From Lota lota (Eukaryota; Chordata; Actinopteri; Gadiformes; Lotidae): a DNA stretch of 64,000 nucleotides. A program made the position numbers and the translations under genes. Within the stretch, counting starts at the first letter, position 1. Each line of letters opens with the position of its first letter. Below the pieces are notes generated by a model. It ran no database searches. It had not been told where the DNA came from and saw only the letters and a program-made list of their open reading frames with translations. The stretch lies in NCBI GenBank assembly GCA_026745465.1, contig JACYXH010000409.1:1594001-1658000 (forward strand), in the 5' to 3' direction. Shown piece by piece: positions 1-16,222 of this stretch.

Positions 1-182
1 CAGGACATATCACCATGACACATTACACTCTCCTCACAGGACATATCACCATGACACATTACTCTCTCCTCACAGGACATATCACCATGACACATTACTC
101 TCTCCTCACAGGACATATCACCATGACGCATTACACTCTCCTCACAGGACATATCACCATGACACATTACACTCTCCTCATT
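1..182. repeat. 36-bp minisatellite at left edge
   Basis: About five near-identical 36-bp units, each containing caggacatatcaccatgaca and a tctcctca segment, differing by single bases. The array is cut by the window edge. It lies downstream of the last visible akt3 exon on the minus strand, so it is probably inside an akt3 intron. The short open frame across it is only a repeat reading and is not called as a gene. Confidence 0.9.
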
Positions 183-282
183 GTGTCATTGTTGAGTAAG
201 TAATGTATTAAATTTGGAGACAAAATCTGAAACATATGCTTCTATTTATGTTTTTATTGGATAGTTCTACCTCTGATTGGCC

Positions 283-375
283 AGTTAGAGTTAAGGGTAT
301 GGGTTAGGTGTAGGGTTAAGGTTAGGGGTTAATATTAGGTTAGGTGGTAGGTTTAGGTGGTAGTTGTTAGGGTTA
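283..375. repeat. Degenerate telomere-like (TTAGGG) tract
   Basis: G/T-rich stretch with many gggtta and ttaggg words at irregular spacing (gttaagggtatgggttaggt, gttagggttag). Similar looser tracts occur near 20780-20830 and 21330-21500. It could be interstitial telomere-like sequence or simply a decayed SINE-tail repeat; the spacing is too irregular to decide. Confidence 0.5.
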
Positions 376-799
376 GTGTGTGTGTGGGTGGGTGTTACTT
401 ACAGTCAGGAAAGGATGCCTGGTGTTTTTAAGAACACGACTCTCTGTAAGCGTGTGAGCCACTTCGTCCTAAGAGACAGACAGAGAGACAGAGAGACCGA
501 CAGACAGACAGACAGAGAGAGAGACAGTAACAGAGAGACAATGAGGAAGAGAGGAGGAAATCACAAGATTAAATTAGGTTTTAGACACATAAGCTACAAG
601 CTTCAGGGGAAATCAGCTGCTTTCAGAAGAAGACATCCAAAGGGGTAGATACTAATCTAGGATGAGAATGACCGTCAACATGTGAACCACATTGCATTAG
701 TATAGCCCTTAACCAGGACTTAAGGAGTTAAAGGAAAAAACTCCCCAAACCCAGAGGGAAGAAACGTTGAGAAGGAACTCAAACCACCTCAGCTCAGCC

Positions 800-5575
<4,776 letters not shown>

Positions 5576-5660
5576 GGTGGCGCCCACCTGGTCACGGATC
5601 CCCCACCTGGTCACGGATCCCCCACCTGGTCACGCGTCCTGCCGTGTGACCAGGGAGTTG
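5576..5660 (-). promoter_or_regulatory. akt3: akt3 leader with 19-bp triplicate before the start codon
   Basis: Upstream of the akt3 ATG, three 19-bp units (5585-5603, 5604-5622, 5623-5641; plus-strand cacctggtcacggatcccc) carry GTGACCAG on the minus strand. Each unit ends in CAG and could imitate a splice acceptor. The better acceptor, with a pyrimidine-rich stretch, is at about 5642-5645 (cacacggcag). The unit nearest the ATG gives the strong Kozak context gcgccaccATG. Which acceptor is used is inference. Confidence 0.5.
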
Positions 5661-5809
5661 GCGGGGGACGGGGGAGATATGATGGGGGTGGTGGTGGGAG
5701 GTAGAGTTGGGTGGATGGGTTGGCTGGGTCAGCTGTCTGGTCTTCTGTCGTCCTCTAGGTTTAAAACCCTCCTCCTCAGCTCTCTACTACTTCTGTTTCA
5801 CTAGCGGCC

Positions 5810-6125
5810 CTGCCTCTCTCTCTGTCTGTCTCTCGCTCTCTCTCACACCCTTCCTTAGACTTGTTTCACCTGCTCAACCTCTCTTCGCTTTCTGTCTCTC
5901 GCTCTCTCTCTCTCTCACTTTCTCTTCACTTCTCAGTCCCACTTTCCTTGGCCGTGTCCCCTCGACGTCCTGTTCTACCTTCTCGTCTGCAGGTGAGGGG
6001 AGGAGTTAAGAGTCCTTGTCCCCTGTGCTTGGCTTACTTTCTCAACACCTTTTCCCTTTCTCTCTCCTTCTTATTCTCTATCTCTCTCTCCTTCTTATGC
6101 TCTCTCTCTCTCTTCTATTATGCTA
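5810..6125. repeat. CT-rich low-complexity tract
   Basis: Polypyrimidine stretch with many tctctctc and cttctct runs in the first akt3 intron. No conserved coding content is visible. Serine/leucine-rich open frames through it follow directly from the CT repeat. Confidence 0.8.
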
Positions 6126-6242
6126 TTTCTCTTCTCTTGTTTCCGGAGGTGCTCTGTTGGATGCTCAGCCTGGAAGGAAAGAACAAGAGAAATGAGAGGA
6201 GTAAATCCACAAACACACGTGACTCCATGGAGGAATCCTAGT

Positions 6243-6358
6243 GAGGAGGGCAGTCTAGTGGTTAGGGCGTTTGACTCCCAGCTAAGATGCCCTAACCACT
6301 GCGACATGTATCTGACTTTGCTGTAAGTCACTTTGGATAAATGACTAAATAGTAAATA
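6243..6358 (+). mobile_element. tRNA-derived SINE, short copy
   Basis: Begins ggagggcagtctagtggtta (tRNA A-box like), continues with gtttgactcccagct, and ends in the typical tail gtaagtcactttggataaatgac. It lacks the B-box and middle segment of the fuller copy at 60681-60872, so it is internally deleted. Confidence 0.75.
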
Positions 6359-6414
6359 CATGGAACTTGGAATAGAGTAGTGGGGAAGAGGAGTGCCAGT
6401 TAGAGGGAAGGAGT

Positions 6415-6516
6415 AGGGAGAGGAGAGGAGAGGAGAGGAGAGGAGAGGAGAGGAGAGGAGAGGAGAGGAGAGGAGAGAGAGGAGGAAAGGAGAGGAGAGG
6501 AGAGGAGAGGAGAGAG
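6415..6516. repeat. GAGAG/GGAGA pentanucleotide microsatellite
   Basis: Nearly pure (aggag)n with two short interruptions (gagagaggaggaaagg), in the first akt3 intron. Confidence 0.95.
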
Positions 6517-7552
6517 GAGGGAGTTTCAAGGCCAGGGTGAGAACTTTTCCTCTCACCAAAACTACACACCAGCAGGGAGCCATTGTTAGAAATGAGAACA
6601 TGCTTCCGTCTCCCTCCCTTCCTCCTCCCTCCCTCTCTCTCACTAGCTAGCTCCCTTCCCCCCAGCTCCCTCCATCTTTCCCTGCCTAACCTACTCCCTC
6701 CACCTCACTTGCTCCCTGGCTTGCCCCCTCCCACAACACACCCTACTTAAGCACTTGTGTACTGAACTACTGTCCAGTGCACACAGTAGGGCTGGAGACA
6801 GGTAGGGTACACACCGGTATTGGACCAGTACCTGGTGAGTAACCACAGCCCATATCAAGGTAAATTTACCTCTACCAGGAGGATCCTATAGAGCAGCTAC
6901 CCAAAACAGTCAGTGCTCCGCGATGACTTGCATCTACATTTACTGTCACGTTGGACAAAAGAACTGCATTTAGAACAACAATGTATGGAGAGTAAGCGAA
7001 ATCTAGCCAAATATCTATCCTCTCGTTTTCTCTTCCTCCCTCTCTGCCTGTACCTGCTTTTCTCTTTCCAATCCTCTCTCACTGTATCCATCATCAATTC
7101 AACTTAAAAGTGCTTTAAGATAAAACAAAGAAAGCCTATTATAAAATGTAAAGTGAAATATATAGTACCAGGGATGTATGCAAGATGTAGATGCTAAATT
7201 AAATTTAAACATAGACAGTATTATAATCAAATGAAACAATGGTCGGGAGAGGAGTGAGTTAATCAAACTATATACCGGTATTGGGCTGTAGACCAACTTG
7301 GACCAGTTGTATCTCCATAGACATCTATCTATGTTTATCTCTGTACCTCACCGTGGTAGTGCTCTCTCTGCATTAGAGGAGGATATTTAGACTATCTTAA
7401 TGTAAACTACAGCAACAGCCTGACATTCAAGAGCTTTCTTTAGAATGCAGAAGCTCTGTTTCCTAATGCACTCTTATTATTTGGTCATTCAATAGCAGAT
7501 GCTGCTCAAAAGCGACTCCGTTTTTTCATTCAGAATTTTGATACATGTCATT

Positions 7553-7674
7553 AAGGAGCAGGTAGGGGTTAAGGGGGCATCTTGCTCAAGGATGCCTACA
7601 GTTAGACTGGGGATCGAACCCAATCCCTTTGGACTGGGAAAAAGCCTAGCCACTAGACTATGCTGCCCCCTACA
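7553..7674 (-). mobile_element. tRNA-derived SINE, reverse orientation
   Basis: Reverse copy of the same family: aggagcaggtaggggttaag, ggggcatcttgctcaaggatgcctacag, gggatcgaaccc (B-box complement) and gcctagccactagactatgctgcc (A-box complement). The order is exactly the reverse complement of 60681-60872. Confidence 0.85.
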
Positions 7675-7679
7675 ATCAC

Positions 7680-8690
7680 CGTATCACAGTTAGGTAAGCA
7701 CTGTATAACACTTCCATGACACAAGAGACACTTTATTTTCTCTCTCATTTTCCCATTTGGAATGTGTCTGAGACTTGCTGACACGGCTTTTCCTACATAA
7801 ACACACAAATTACATTTGAATTTGTATAGCTTTTGTCATATATTCATCGCAAAATATCAAACATAAAAATGTTAATTCAACATCATTTTTTATCCATGTT
7901 GTGTACTGTGCTTGTCCCTTGTTCTAATCTCACCAACTCTGTCTGCCTTACAGTCAGCTGTTTTTGAGAGGGAACAGACAGCAGAATTAAGATCTTATCC
8001 ATAGCGATGAAGCTCATTAACTAGCAGTGGTTATAACTGTGAGGAACAATGGTTTTATTACTTTATTATTTCTCATCTATTGTGATATTGTCTCAATGTA
8101 GATGAGACTGGAGAATATAAGCCCATTTCCATCCTAAAACACAACATTGCTGCTTGTAGGCCAATTTATTTGTTATTATTTATAAAAAATAAAATAAAAA
8201 ACGCCATGCAATGCAATCAAACTCCAGTCCAGAACAGAAAGAATCCAAATGTTATAATTTAACAGTACAAAATGGTGTAGGCCACACAGGGTCGGGACAA
8301 ATGGGGAACCCTCCAATGACAACAAAAACAATGGCTGACACAACCAGGCGGTGTGTTTCTGAGGGCGATATGCGCCGATAGGTTCGAGTCCCACTAGCCA
8401 CACTCTCTCTTTTTACGAGACACGATTAGGGCCTAGAACCCACATCAATATAAATGTTGAAACAACAGCTTTTGTTTCAAGGGCGTGTGGTGTCATTATT
8501 TGTTACATAATAACATCCGCTTGGCGTACCCAATAATAATCGTTCATGGATAAGAAACGCGTATAACGGCGAGGAATGCGTATCATTCAAAACACAATAG
8601 CCGTGTATATATCGGAGACAATGTCACATGGTACGCAACTAAATCACTAAGAAGTGAGTTGACCTGTGATGATGGATTAGCAACTAGGGT
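7680..8690. other. akt3 first-intron sequence, no feature seen
   Basis: AT-rich non-coding sequence. The only item of note is a tRNA B-box-like ggttcgagtccc at about 8375-8386, without a convincing A-box or cloverleaf partner. I see no splice-bounded open frame. Confidence 0.6.
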
Positions 8691-8819
8691 GATGCCAGCC
8701 AGCTAGCGGAGGACGCTAGCGGGGGATGCTAACTGGCTAGCTGGCGGTAGCACGGTCACCAACTGACAGGGACTCGCGAGCCTTGTCGTGATGCCTTTGG
8801 TCTTAATTTTAATAACGAC

Positions 8820-9560
8820 ACCGCGCCGCTTTCGCAACGCGTATTATCGTGAATTGGCCCGACATGGCGTTCTGGGAAAGGGAAGGGATGCGTGGTGGTC
8901 GCGACAGAGACGGGCCGGCCAGACGTCGCCACCCCGGTTCCATGGTTGAAGCAGCAGCATCCAAGCACCGCATCCCCAAATTTACAAACGATATCGTGCG
9001 TCCGCGATTTGCTATCGCTTTTGCAAGGAGCTAGCATGCTAACTGCAGCTATCCCACCCATTTGCGCCCCTCCTCTGGTGCCCCTAAAAGCATAAAAAGA
9101 ACGGGAGGAGGTTAAACCCCCCCCAACCCCCACCCGAGATGGAGGATATAACCTCGTCGCCGTTCGATTGTACTTGACTATTATCGGTGATATTTTACCT
9201 GCTAGTCGGAGTAGAACGGCGGGGACGCCTCCTCCCACCTCTTGTCTCTCTTGGCCGCTAGAGCATCCGCCACGGCAGGCGACCTCGGGATGTAGCGGTG
9301 GTCGGTGCAGTCAGCGGTAGAAACTGAGGAGAGACGGTGGTGGTGGTGGTGGTGTATCCATCGTGCCTGACTGTGGTACCCGGTCCAGACATGTATTGCA
9401 GCGACGGACCCTCTGCGGCTCCGCCAGCTCCAGGCTCCAGCTGCCGCTTGTTCGGGAGGAGGAAATCTCGTGACGTCACGCACGGGGCAGATTTGGGACG
9501 ACTCCCCTCTCCATCCTCCTCCTCCGGGATCCAGGCGCTTTTGTTGCTCCCCGGCTTTTG
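8820..9560 (-). promoter_or_regulatory. akt3: CpG-rich promoter and non-coding first exon of akt3
   Basis: This block is rich in CG dinucleotides compared with its AT-rich surroundings, as expected of a CpG-island promoter. On the minus strand a donor (actagcag|GTAAAA, GT complement at 9197-9198) would end an untranslated first exon starting around 9460. A palindromic cAMP-response element TGACGTCA lies at 9471-9478, just upstream of that exon. The exon is inferred; no transcript evidence is available. The divergent spmip3-like gene begins 1.7 kb to the right, so the promoter may act both ways. Confidence 0.6.
9471..9478. promoter_or_regulatory. CRE palindrome TGACGTCA
   Basis: Perfect 8-bp CREB/ATF site inside the CpG-rich block upstream of the inferred akt3 first exon. 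Confidence 0.6.
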
Positions 9561-9599
9561 TTGTTGCCGTCGTCCGCCTTTCTCCTGCTGCTATTTGTC

Positions 9600-10204
9600 A
9601 CCATGTGCCGGATTCATGTGTCAGGATTCAATAATATTTACCCAGGCTGTGGTGGCCTAAAGGCCCGAAGTAACGGTGTTTTATTATATACAGGCCTACC
9701 GGTTACATGGAAATCGCCACGCAAGTACCGGCTTGCGTACTTGAAACCCTATTCCGGACTTTTATTGACAGTGTTCTGTCTTCTAGACGCTGAGCAAAAT
9801 ATGTGGTCGGCAGACTGAGCGTAATCATTGACTGCTTTGTTTGGGGACTACGGCACACATCAGTTCCGCCGGGCCTTGTTCCTGTAGCCAGACATCGGTT
9901 GTTTTACCATGAAATATGAAAGCCTCATTCAAACAAATTGCATTTTTGTTTGAATAAATAGCGTACCAAAAAAAGAGGTTATTTTGTTATTTTTCTTTGG
10001 TGTCCATTCTATGCATTATTCAGTGTGTAACACACACATACACACACATCTACATATATAGCTATATAAAAATATAGACTTTATATACATATAACAAACA
10101 ATATATTATGTATTTGTAAACCAATGTGTGTATGTATATATATATATATATAAAATGTAACCCTTTAATATATACCCCATAAACACTCACCCTATATATA
10201 TATT

Positions 10205-10252
<48 letters not shown>

Positions 10253-11259
10253 AGCTGGGGTTCATAGCGTCCAAATCTGAGCCAAAAAGGTTCTGAGTTC
10301 AATCCCCAATGTCCACACAGTCTAACCTGTAGGCATAATTGAGTAAGAAGAGTAAAATGAGTTCTGAAAGGTTGAAATTAGAAAAGAGTAAGGTTGAAAA
10401 GTGGTTAAAGGAAAGTGTCAAGTCTTTGTGAAACCTGGGACATTTCCAGGGAAGAGGTGAACTCACACAAGACGTCAGCCAAACTGACCCCGGGTCAGAC
10501 GTGGACCTGACACCACCCTGGTCACCGTGACAACAGCAGGAGGCAGCCGGTATCTGGTCTCTCTCTCAAGTAAGATAACACCTCTCACTGACTCATGAAG
10601 CGGTTTCATCTGGAAAACAAACCGATTGTTGCTTCGAGACACCTAACGACAGTTAGACGACAGAAGTGTGTCTGCTGAGTTTGTTACGGTATTTTGTGTT
10701 TTGTTTTGAACGTTTTTTGTGTTATTTTTATAATGTAAAAAGGCGTTGGAAGACACATTTTAAATATATTATATTGCTATTATTATGCTATTAATATTGT
10801 TGTTTGTTCAATAGTGTTCCCTGTTTTCTGGGGTTAAATTGTCTAGTTATAGAAAGACTGTTTTGCTCATTTTATATCCAGTACAATGGTCAAATATGAC
10901 TGTAGGTTTAGTACTTTTGGAGAAGAGTAGAGTGTAGTAAAGAAGAGTAAAGTGACAGTAAGGTATAGTATAGTAGTAGAGCAGAGCTGAGTAATAGTAT
11001 GGTATAGTATAGGAGTACAGTATGGTATAGTATAGTTTAGTATAGTAGAATAGAGTAATAGTATGGTAAAGTAGAGTACAGTAATAATAAGGTATAGTTG
11101 TAGAGTTGAGTAGAGTAGTAGAGTAGAGAAGAGTAATAGTATGGTATAGTATAGTATATATAACTGTTAATATATGTAAATAACGATAAAGAGGGCTAAC
11201 AGTGTAACAATGTGAACCAGGAAGAGGTTGTCCCTCTAATCAGACAGTCCTGATCCGAG
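9600..11259. other. akt3-spmip3 intergenic region with microsatellites
   Basis: Contains an AT-rich stretch with (TA)n at 10134-10152, a (GT)n microsatellite at about 10206-10248, a truncated SINE fragment at 10276-10345 (ggttctgagttcaatcccca, then gtctaacctgtaggcat), and a degenerate GTATA/GTAGA pentamer field at 10920-11160. No gene is recognised. Confidence 0.6.
10920..11160. repeat. Degenerate AGTATAGTATGG field
   Basis: Loose pentanucleotide repeat (agtat/agtag/ggtat) in variable order, upstream of the spmip3-like gene. A similar field occurs at 13275-13470 and its complement-like form at 41130-41560. Confidence 0.8.
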
Positions 11260-12761
11260 ATGGCGGGTTCTGGAGCGGCGCTGAGACTGTATGAGTTTAG
11301 AGAGAGACAGGACGCCAACACAGCTGAACCTCAAACATCCAGGTGAGCGGGGAGAAGGTTGGTGCAGTAGAGGCATCAACACAGGAACATCACCACATAC
11401 AACTGACGAAATTGCTGTACAAATTCACACAATCTACACATTACTCAAGCAGTCAAGTAAATAACATGATGGATTGTACAGTTTTACACATTACTCTAGC
11501 AGTCTAGTATATAACTTGATGGATTGTACAGGTTTACACATTAGTCTAGCAGTCTAGTAAATAACATGAGGGATTGTAAAGTTTTACACATTACTCTAGC
11601 AGTCAAGTAACATGATGGCGGTAAAGTAACAGATCCTTTATTTCTTATTTTTCATCCATGACATGTGACATTTTGCACAATCCATCCAACATTCAACATT
11701 TGAGGATATATTCTGTATTTTTTTCAATACAATTCTATAAACCATCAGTACAATTCCAGATCCTATGACTGAGGGGGTGGGGGGACTGTGTGCTGCAGGG
11801 TTTCCCGCGCCGGGAGGGACGTGAGTGGACTCTACCCTGGGCAGCTGGGCAGGGTTCACCTTCTCCCCAACAGTTCAGGGTAGGTGCAGACACCGGCTGA
11901 ATACATTGGACATTAAATCTAGTCCTTCAGCAGACTACACTATAAAGAGACTGACCAGTGACGCAGAACACAATCAAAGCAGATTATCAAAAGTGGAGTA
12001 ACTACAAAGAAAGTCATAATGCTCATCCTAGCTAGAAACAAAAACAACCAGAGGGAGTGCAGAGTAGCTTCAGAAATCACAAATACAGTGAATATCTTTT
12101 TTATTATAATATCTACCTGCTCCTTTGCTACGTTTAGTGCAACTATCCTCCAAGTGAGTGTCCTGTAGTGTGTCCTGTAGTGTGTTTCCTTCTCCACTAA
12201 AGGCCAAGTTGTACTTCTGTGTTGAATAGTCGCCGTAGTTCTCTCTGTCACGGCGTAGCCCGCAGAGGCCGTCGCTGTACGTTATGTGGACCTCGTACCC
12301 ACGTCATTCGACGTCATTTCCTTTCCAATGTTCATTTGCAGGACATGTCATCAGCTCAGAATCACTGAAGCACAGAGCCATACATGGAAGCACTGGTATA
12401 GAGGCCCACAGCATGTAAACTAATTTGACGCAGAAGTATAATTTGGCCTAAAGTCTGTTGTTTGAGTGGCTCCGTGATGGTACTGTCGATGTCTCAACGT
12501 CCCTGCAGCTCTCACCAGGCCCTGAGGCCCACCTCCTATCAGTCTGAGAAGGAGGAGGAGCAGGAGGAGGTCTACCAGAGGAGCTTTGACCTCCAGGTTC
12601 TTCGTCTCCTGGAGGTCCAGCGCCACCGCCAGGCACCTCCACGGCCCCCCGAGACCAGCTACCAGCACCACTATGGTCTGCAGGCCCCCCTGGTCCCTCA
12701 GCAGAACCACACTGTGTCTCCAACTCACCGGCCATTCACTACTGATTCTTATTTGATGTAA
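11260..12761 (+). CDS. spmip3: Small protein resembling SPMIP3 / C1orf100
   Basis: Three exons join in frame: 11260-11342 (83 nt), 11799-11879 (81 nt) and 12509-12761 (253 nt), all with GT-AG borders and phase-2 introns, giving 138 residues. The first exon starts MAGSGAALRLYEFRERQ; the second contains GRDVSGLYPGQLGRVH; the third contains VLRLLEVQRHRQ and PPETSYQHHYGL. From memory, human C1orf100 (about 146 aa) has the same landmarks in the same order: LREF near the start, GRDVQGYYPGQLARLH, then LRRH and ETTYQRDYSL. That family is a proposed sperm-flagellum microtubule inner protein. C1orf100 lies near AKT3 on human 1q44, matching this neighbourhood. No signal peptide or membrane segment is seen. 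Start chosen as the first ATG in gatccgagATGGCG. Identity was not checked by alignment. Confidence 0.7.
12201..12449. mobile_element. MITE-like element in spmip3 intron 2
   Basis: The ends are imperfect inverted repeats: left aggccaagttgtacttctgt, right tgacgcagaagtataatttggcct. Flanking taa/aaa bases suggest a short TWA target duplication. About 249 bp long with no coding capacity. This end structure and size fit PIF/Harbinger-type non-autonomous elements; the family is inference. It sits wholly between exons 2 and 3 of the spmip3-like gene. Confidence 0.65.
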
Positions 12762-14930
12762 CATGTGACACTCACAAGTGAGGCCAACAACAGCTGGCGT
12801 TCAGTCAAGGTGGGAGTAACTGCAAAGAAAAACCAAATCCAAGTGTTGTTTCAAGGAAACCAAAAGGACCGAGAGCAGCGCAACTCCAGGAACATGCAGA
12901 GATATACAAAGGGCTTCACCTCCATGGACAATGACATCAAGATGTTGTCTTGAACCCAAGATGAAAAATATAGTTTATATCAACCATATTCATATAGCCA
13001 TATAACAGGAGGATCAGATGAAAATAAGCCAGGGGCAATAATTTAAAACCACATCTAAACAATTACAATGGAATTCAATCGAAATGTTTGATGAACCATT
13101 CAACGATGAATGAGATAGAAGAGAGGTGTGTTCCATAATATTCATTCTTAATGGTGCTAAAAGGAACTGTGACAATATTGAAAGAGTAATAACAAACTAA
13201 CTCATTCGTTTTTAAATTAAATAAACTAAAATAATCAGGAAAATATCACCAACTCTCGAAAAATTCACTCATTAAAGCATAACATAGCATAGCATATTAT
13301 AGCACAGTACAGTATAGCATAGTATAGTATAGTACAGTATAGTATATTCTAGTATAATGTACCATAATATAACATGTAACAAAGTATAGTATAGTATATA
13401 GCAGAGTATATAGTATAGTATGGTGTAGTATATTCTAGCATAGTAGTATAGTGTAATAGTATAGTCTATTACAACAGGGGTTCTCAACCACCAGGCAGCG
13501 GAGCATTGGCCACCAGGCCGCAGAGATTTAGAAATGAAGCCTACAAAAAAGAAACATAAAAAGAAGAAAAAGAAGAATAAAAAAAAAAACATTACTTCCA
13601 CAAAATTCAAACGAGAGGCCGTCACACTAATCCCAACCCCACTTCTCTATCATGCTAAAGTCTTCATGCCACTATTGTTCATGGGCCATTGTATGGACAT
13701 TATTCACACGGAAATCGATTTTGTTGGAGTTTGATGGATTTGTTGGACTTTGACTTGGCACAATAAGTATACCTGTAATGCTGGTAGAACTGTTAGACTG
13801 TTACTGGCTATTAATAAAACGGTGTTTTTATTTTTAATAATGGTCCTACAGTAAAGTTTTTGTAAATTTTGCATTGAAGAAATTAGTTTACAAACACCAT
13901 AAACCCTAAGGACATTTTCACACATTTTCTTGTTTGAAGCAATGTGGCAAAAAGCACAATGTATAGCTAACATAGTCCAAAAGAAATGTATATGCTTATT
14001 GCATACTGTTAACAGACGATGAACAAGCTCATCTTTACGTTTTTATTGGGTTGATGTTTACACAGTATATCACAGTCGTGTTGTTAGACTGTTACTATCT
14101 ATTAATAAAACGTGTGTTTTTATACTTAATAATGGTCCTACAGTTTCTATGTTCATTAGATTAGATGAGGCAGGCATATAATGGTTTGTGTCCTGGTTGC
14201 TGCATTAGCGACCCCTACTGGTGATATATGTGACTATGCATTTAGTGGATGAGAGTTACAGGGAGCGGGCCTGACCAGCTCAACCCGCTGGTTTGGATTG
14301 ACTTACCAGCATCAGTGTGATTACTGACTACATTTTCGTTGCGTTATCAGTGTAGGTATGTACAGGCTCTGGAGTAAGCGCTGATCCTGCCCTTCCGCTG
14401 GCACAGGTTCAAGAACCTCATCCTGGCTAGAGGTGAGAAAACGGTCATGGTTCCCAGGACCACCCTGTTACCGTGGCAACACGTCCGGAAAATACATGTT
14501 GTTGTATGCGTCCATGGCGTTGAATCCATAGGTGAGTGAGTGAGTGAGTGAGTGAGTGAGTGAGTGAGTGAGTGAGTCAGTCAGTCAGTCAGTCAGTCAG
14601 TCAGTCAGTCAGTCAGTCAGTCAGTCAGTCAGTCAGTCAGTCAGTCAGTCAGTCAGTCAGTTAATCTTTGTTTTTTGTTCAATCCAGATATTCTGATATT
14701 TCTTCATTGCAAGATGCTGGGAACTTCTGATGACTGTCTGTCTGTCCCTGTCTCTCTATCTGTTTTTCTCCCTGTCTCCATCTATCTGTTGGCCTGTCTG
14801 TCTCTGTGTATCTGTATCTGTGTCTATGTCTGTCTGTGTGTCTGTGTCTGCCTGTCTGTCTGTTAATCCGTCTTTCTGTCTGTCTGTGTCTCTGTGTGTT
14901 TGCCAGAATAAGTCAAGATATCATATCAGT
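12762..14930. other. spmip3 3' region and gap with simple repeats
   Basis: A polyadenylation signal AATAAA at 13220-13225 may end the spmip3-like transcript. Then follow a degenerate GTATA field (13275-13470), an A-rich tract (13535-13590), a duplicated segment (taataaaac and taataatggtcctacagt near 13800-13855 and 14085-14145), and a (TGAG)n/(TCAG)n composite (14530-14660). The segment 14300-14530 is discussed as a possible minus-strand coding fragment. Confidence 0.55.
14530..14660. repeat. Composite microsatellite (GTGA)n then (GTCA)n
   Basis: About eleven tgag units switch to about twenty-one tcag units with a single-base change between the two motifs. A (TCTG/TGTC)-rich tract follows at 14730-14900. 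Confidence 0.95.
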
Positions 14931-14933
14931 AAT

Positions 14934-16222
14934 TAGGGGGCCAAGCACAAAGTGCGAGGCAACCTATTGTAATTGTTAGGGGGCCAAGCACGAAGTGCGA
15001 GGCAACCTATTGTAATCGTTAAGTTTTATTATTATTCCGTTAAAATTGATTTACACAGCCAAAACCGATGTAGAGGGTGTCTACAGAAGATCTGTGAGAA
15101 AAGATTGCACTGATTGGCCCAAAGGTGGCGCTATAGCAATCGTCTGAAAATGCAAACTTTGAACAAGCATATCTCCTGACCCCTTTGACCTACAGTCATG
15201 AAACTTTGCTCACATATGCATCTCCTCATGTTTAACAAATTTGCCTCAAGAACCTATGACTTCCATCAGGATAGATTTTCCGCCATTTTGAATTTTGTGT
15301 AAAAAACTAAAATCCCTAAGGATCCTAGTTTTTTTTACTTAGACAAAAATCCTTTGGCACACATCATCTATAGACCAATCTCATTAATATAACAAGAATG
15401 TTTTTACATTAAGAAATAAAGCCCCCAGGGGCCATTTATTTCGTAAAGGGTGTGTCTTAAAAACTAAAATGCTTATTTAGACATCAAGATGGAATCCTAT
15501 GATCTTGAGTCAAATACAACAGTTGTTCAGGATCCAATTCTAAACAAGATGACACCCATCTTTTTTCAATTAAGGCGTGGCATCAAAATGGGCGTGGCCT
15601 GTGACTAAAATGATCACAGTTCCTAGACGGATTGTTTGATTTTAGCGGGACCAACTTTTAGACAGTCAGGGTCTAAAACTCTAACTGCTCAAGTAAGATG
15701 AAGTTGATCGACCAAACAAAATGGCAGCCAGACGCAAAAAAAAATCCAAATTGATTTAAATGCGTTTTTTTACATCAACATGGACTCCTATGATCTTGAG
15801 TCCAATATAAAAGTTGTTCGGCATAAAATTATGTACAAGTTGACTTCCTCACTTTTCCAATTTGGGTGAAACAACATGGCCGCCAGAGGCTCAAATCGGT
15901 CTGTATGGACGTAAATGCCTTTTTTGACATCAATATTGACTCCTATCATCTTGAGTCCAATACAAAAGTTGTTCAGCATGAAATTCTTAACAATGTGAAG
16001 TCCTCACTTTTAGGCGATTGGGGGCGCTATAGCGATCGCTGGAATACTTTAAAGAAGCATAACTCCTCGTCCTTTTGACGTAAGGTCATGAAAGTTTTAA
16101 GCGCTTCACCAGACCCAAGCTGCGGCTATACCAGCTCTGTCAATGTTGTCTAATCCAGAAAAGGTCTTAATGGTCTGTATAAGGCTTGCCCCCCGTTAAT
16201 CGCTGCTTGCAGCTTTAATTAT
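14934..16222. mobile_element. ~1.3-kb dispersed repeat without coding capacity
   Basis: Starts with two tandem copies of ggggccaagcac(a/g)aagtgcg plus aggcaacctattgtaat and ends in gctgcttgcagctttaatta. Internally a ~90-bp module (actcctatgatcttgagtcc, aa-aaaagttgttc, then a tgacttcctcacttttccaa-like tail) recurs three times at about 15480-15560, 15778-15862 and 15925-16012. Phrases such as ggtggcgctatagcaatcg and gggggcgctatagcgatcg near the two ends are related. I recall similar sequence as a common fish repeat, but cannot name a family. No transposase is seen. Confidence 0.65.

Noticed and set aside
1..182. Regular direct repeats that could look like a CRISPR array
   Set aside because: Units are contiguous with no unique spacers, in a eukaryotic genome. 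The same holds for 33885-34710 and 40564-40768.
6095..6643. 182-codon Ser/Leu/Pro-rich minus-strand frame
   Set aside because: Produced by CT/GGAGA simple repeats and a SINE in the akt3 first intron.
8340..8400. Possible tRNA gene (ggttcgagtccc B-box)
   Set aside because: No A-box or acceptor-stem pairing at the right spacing; more likely a SINE relic or chance.
12448..12764. Minus-strand frames opposite spmip3 exon 3
   Set aside because: The plus frame joins two upstream exons in phase and matches family landmarks; the minus frames do not.
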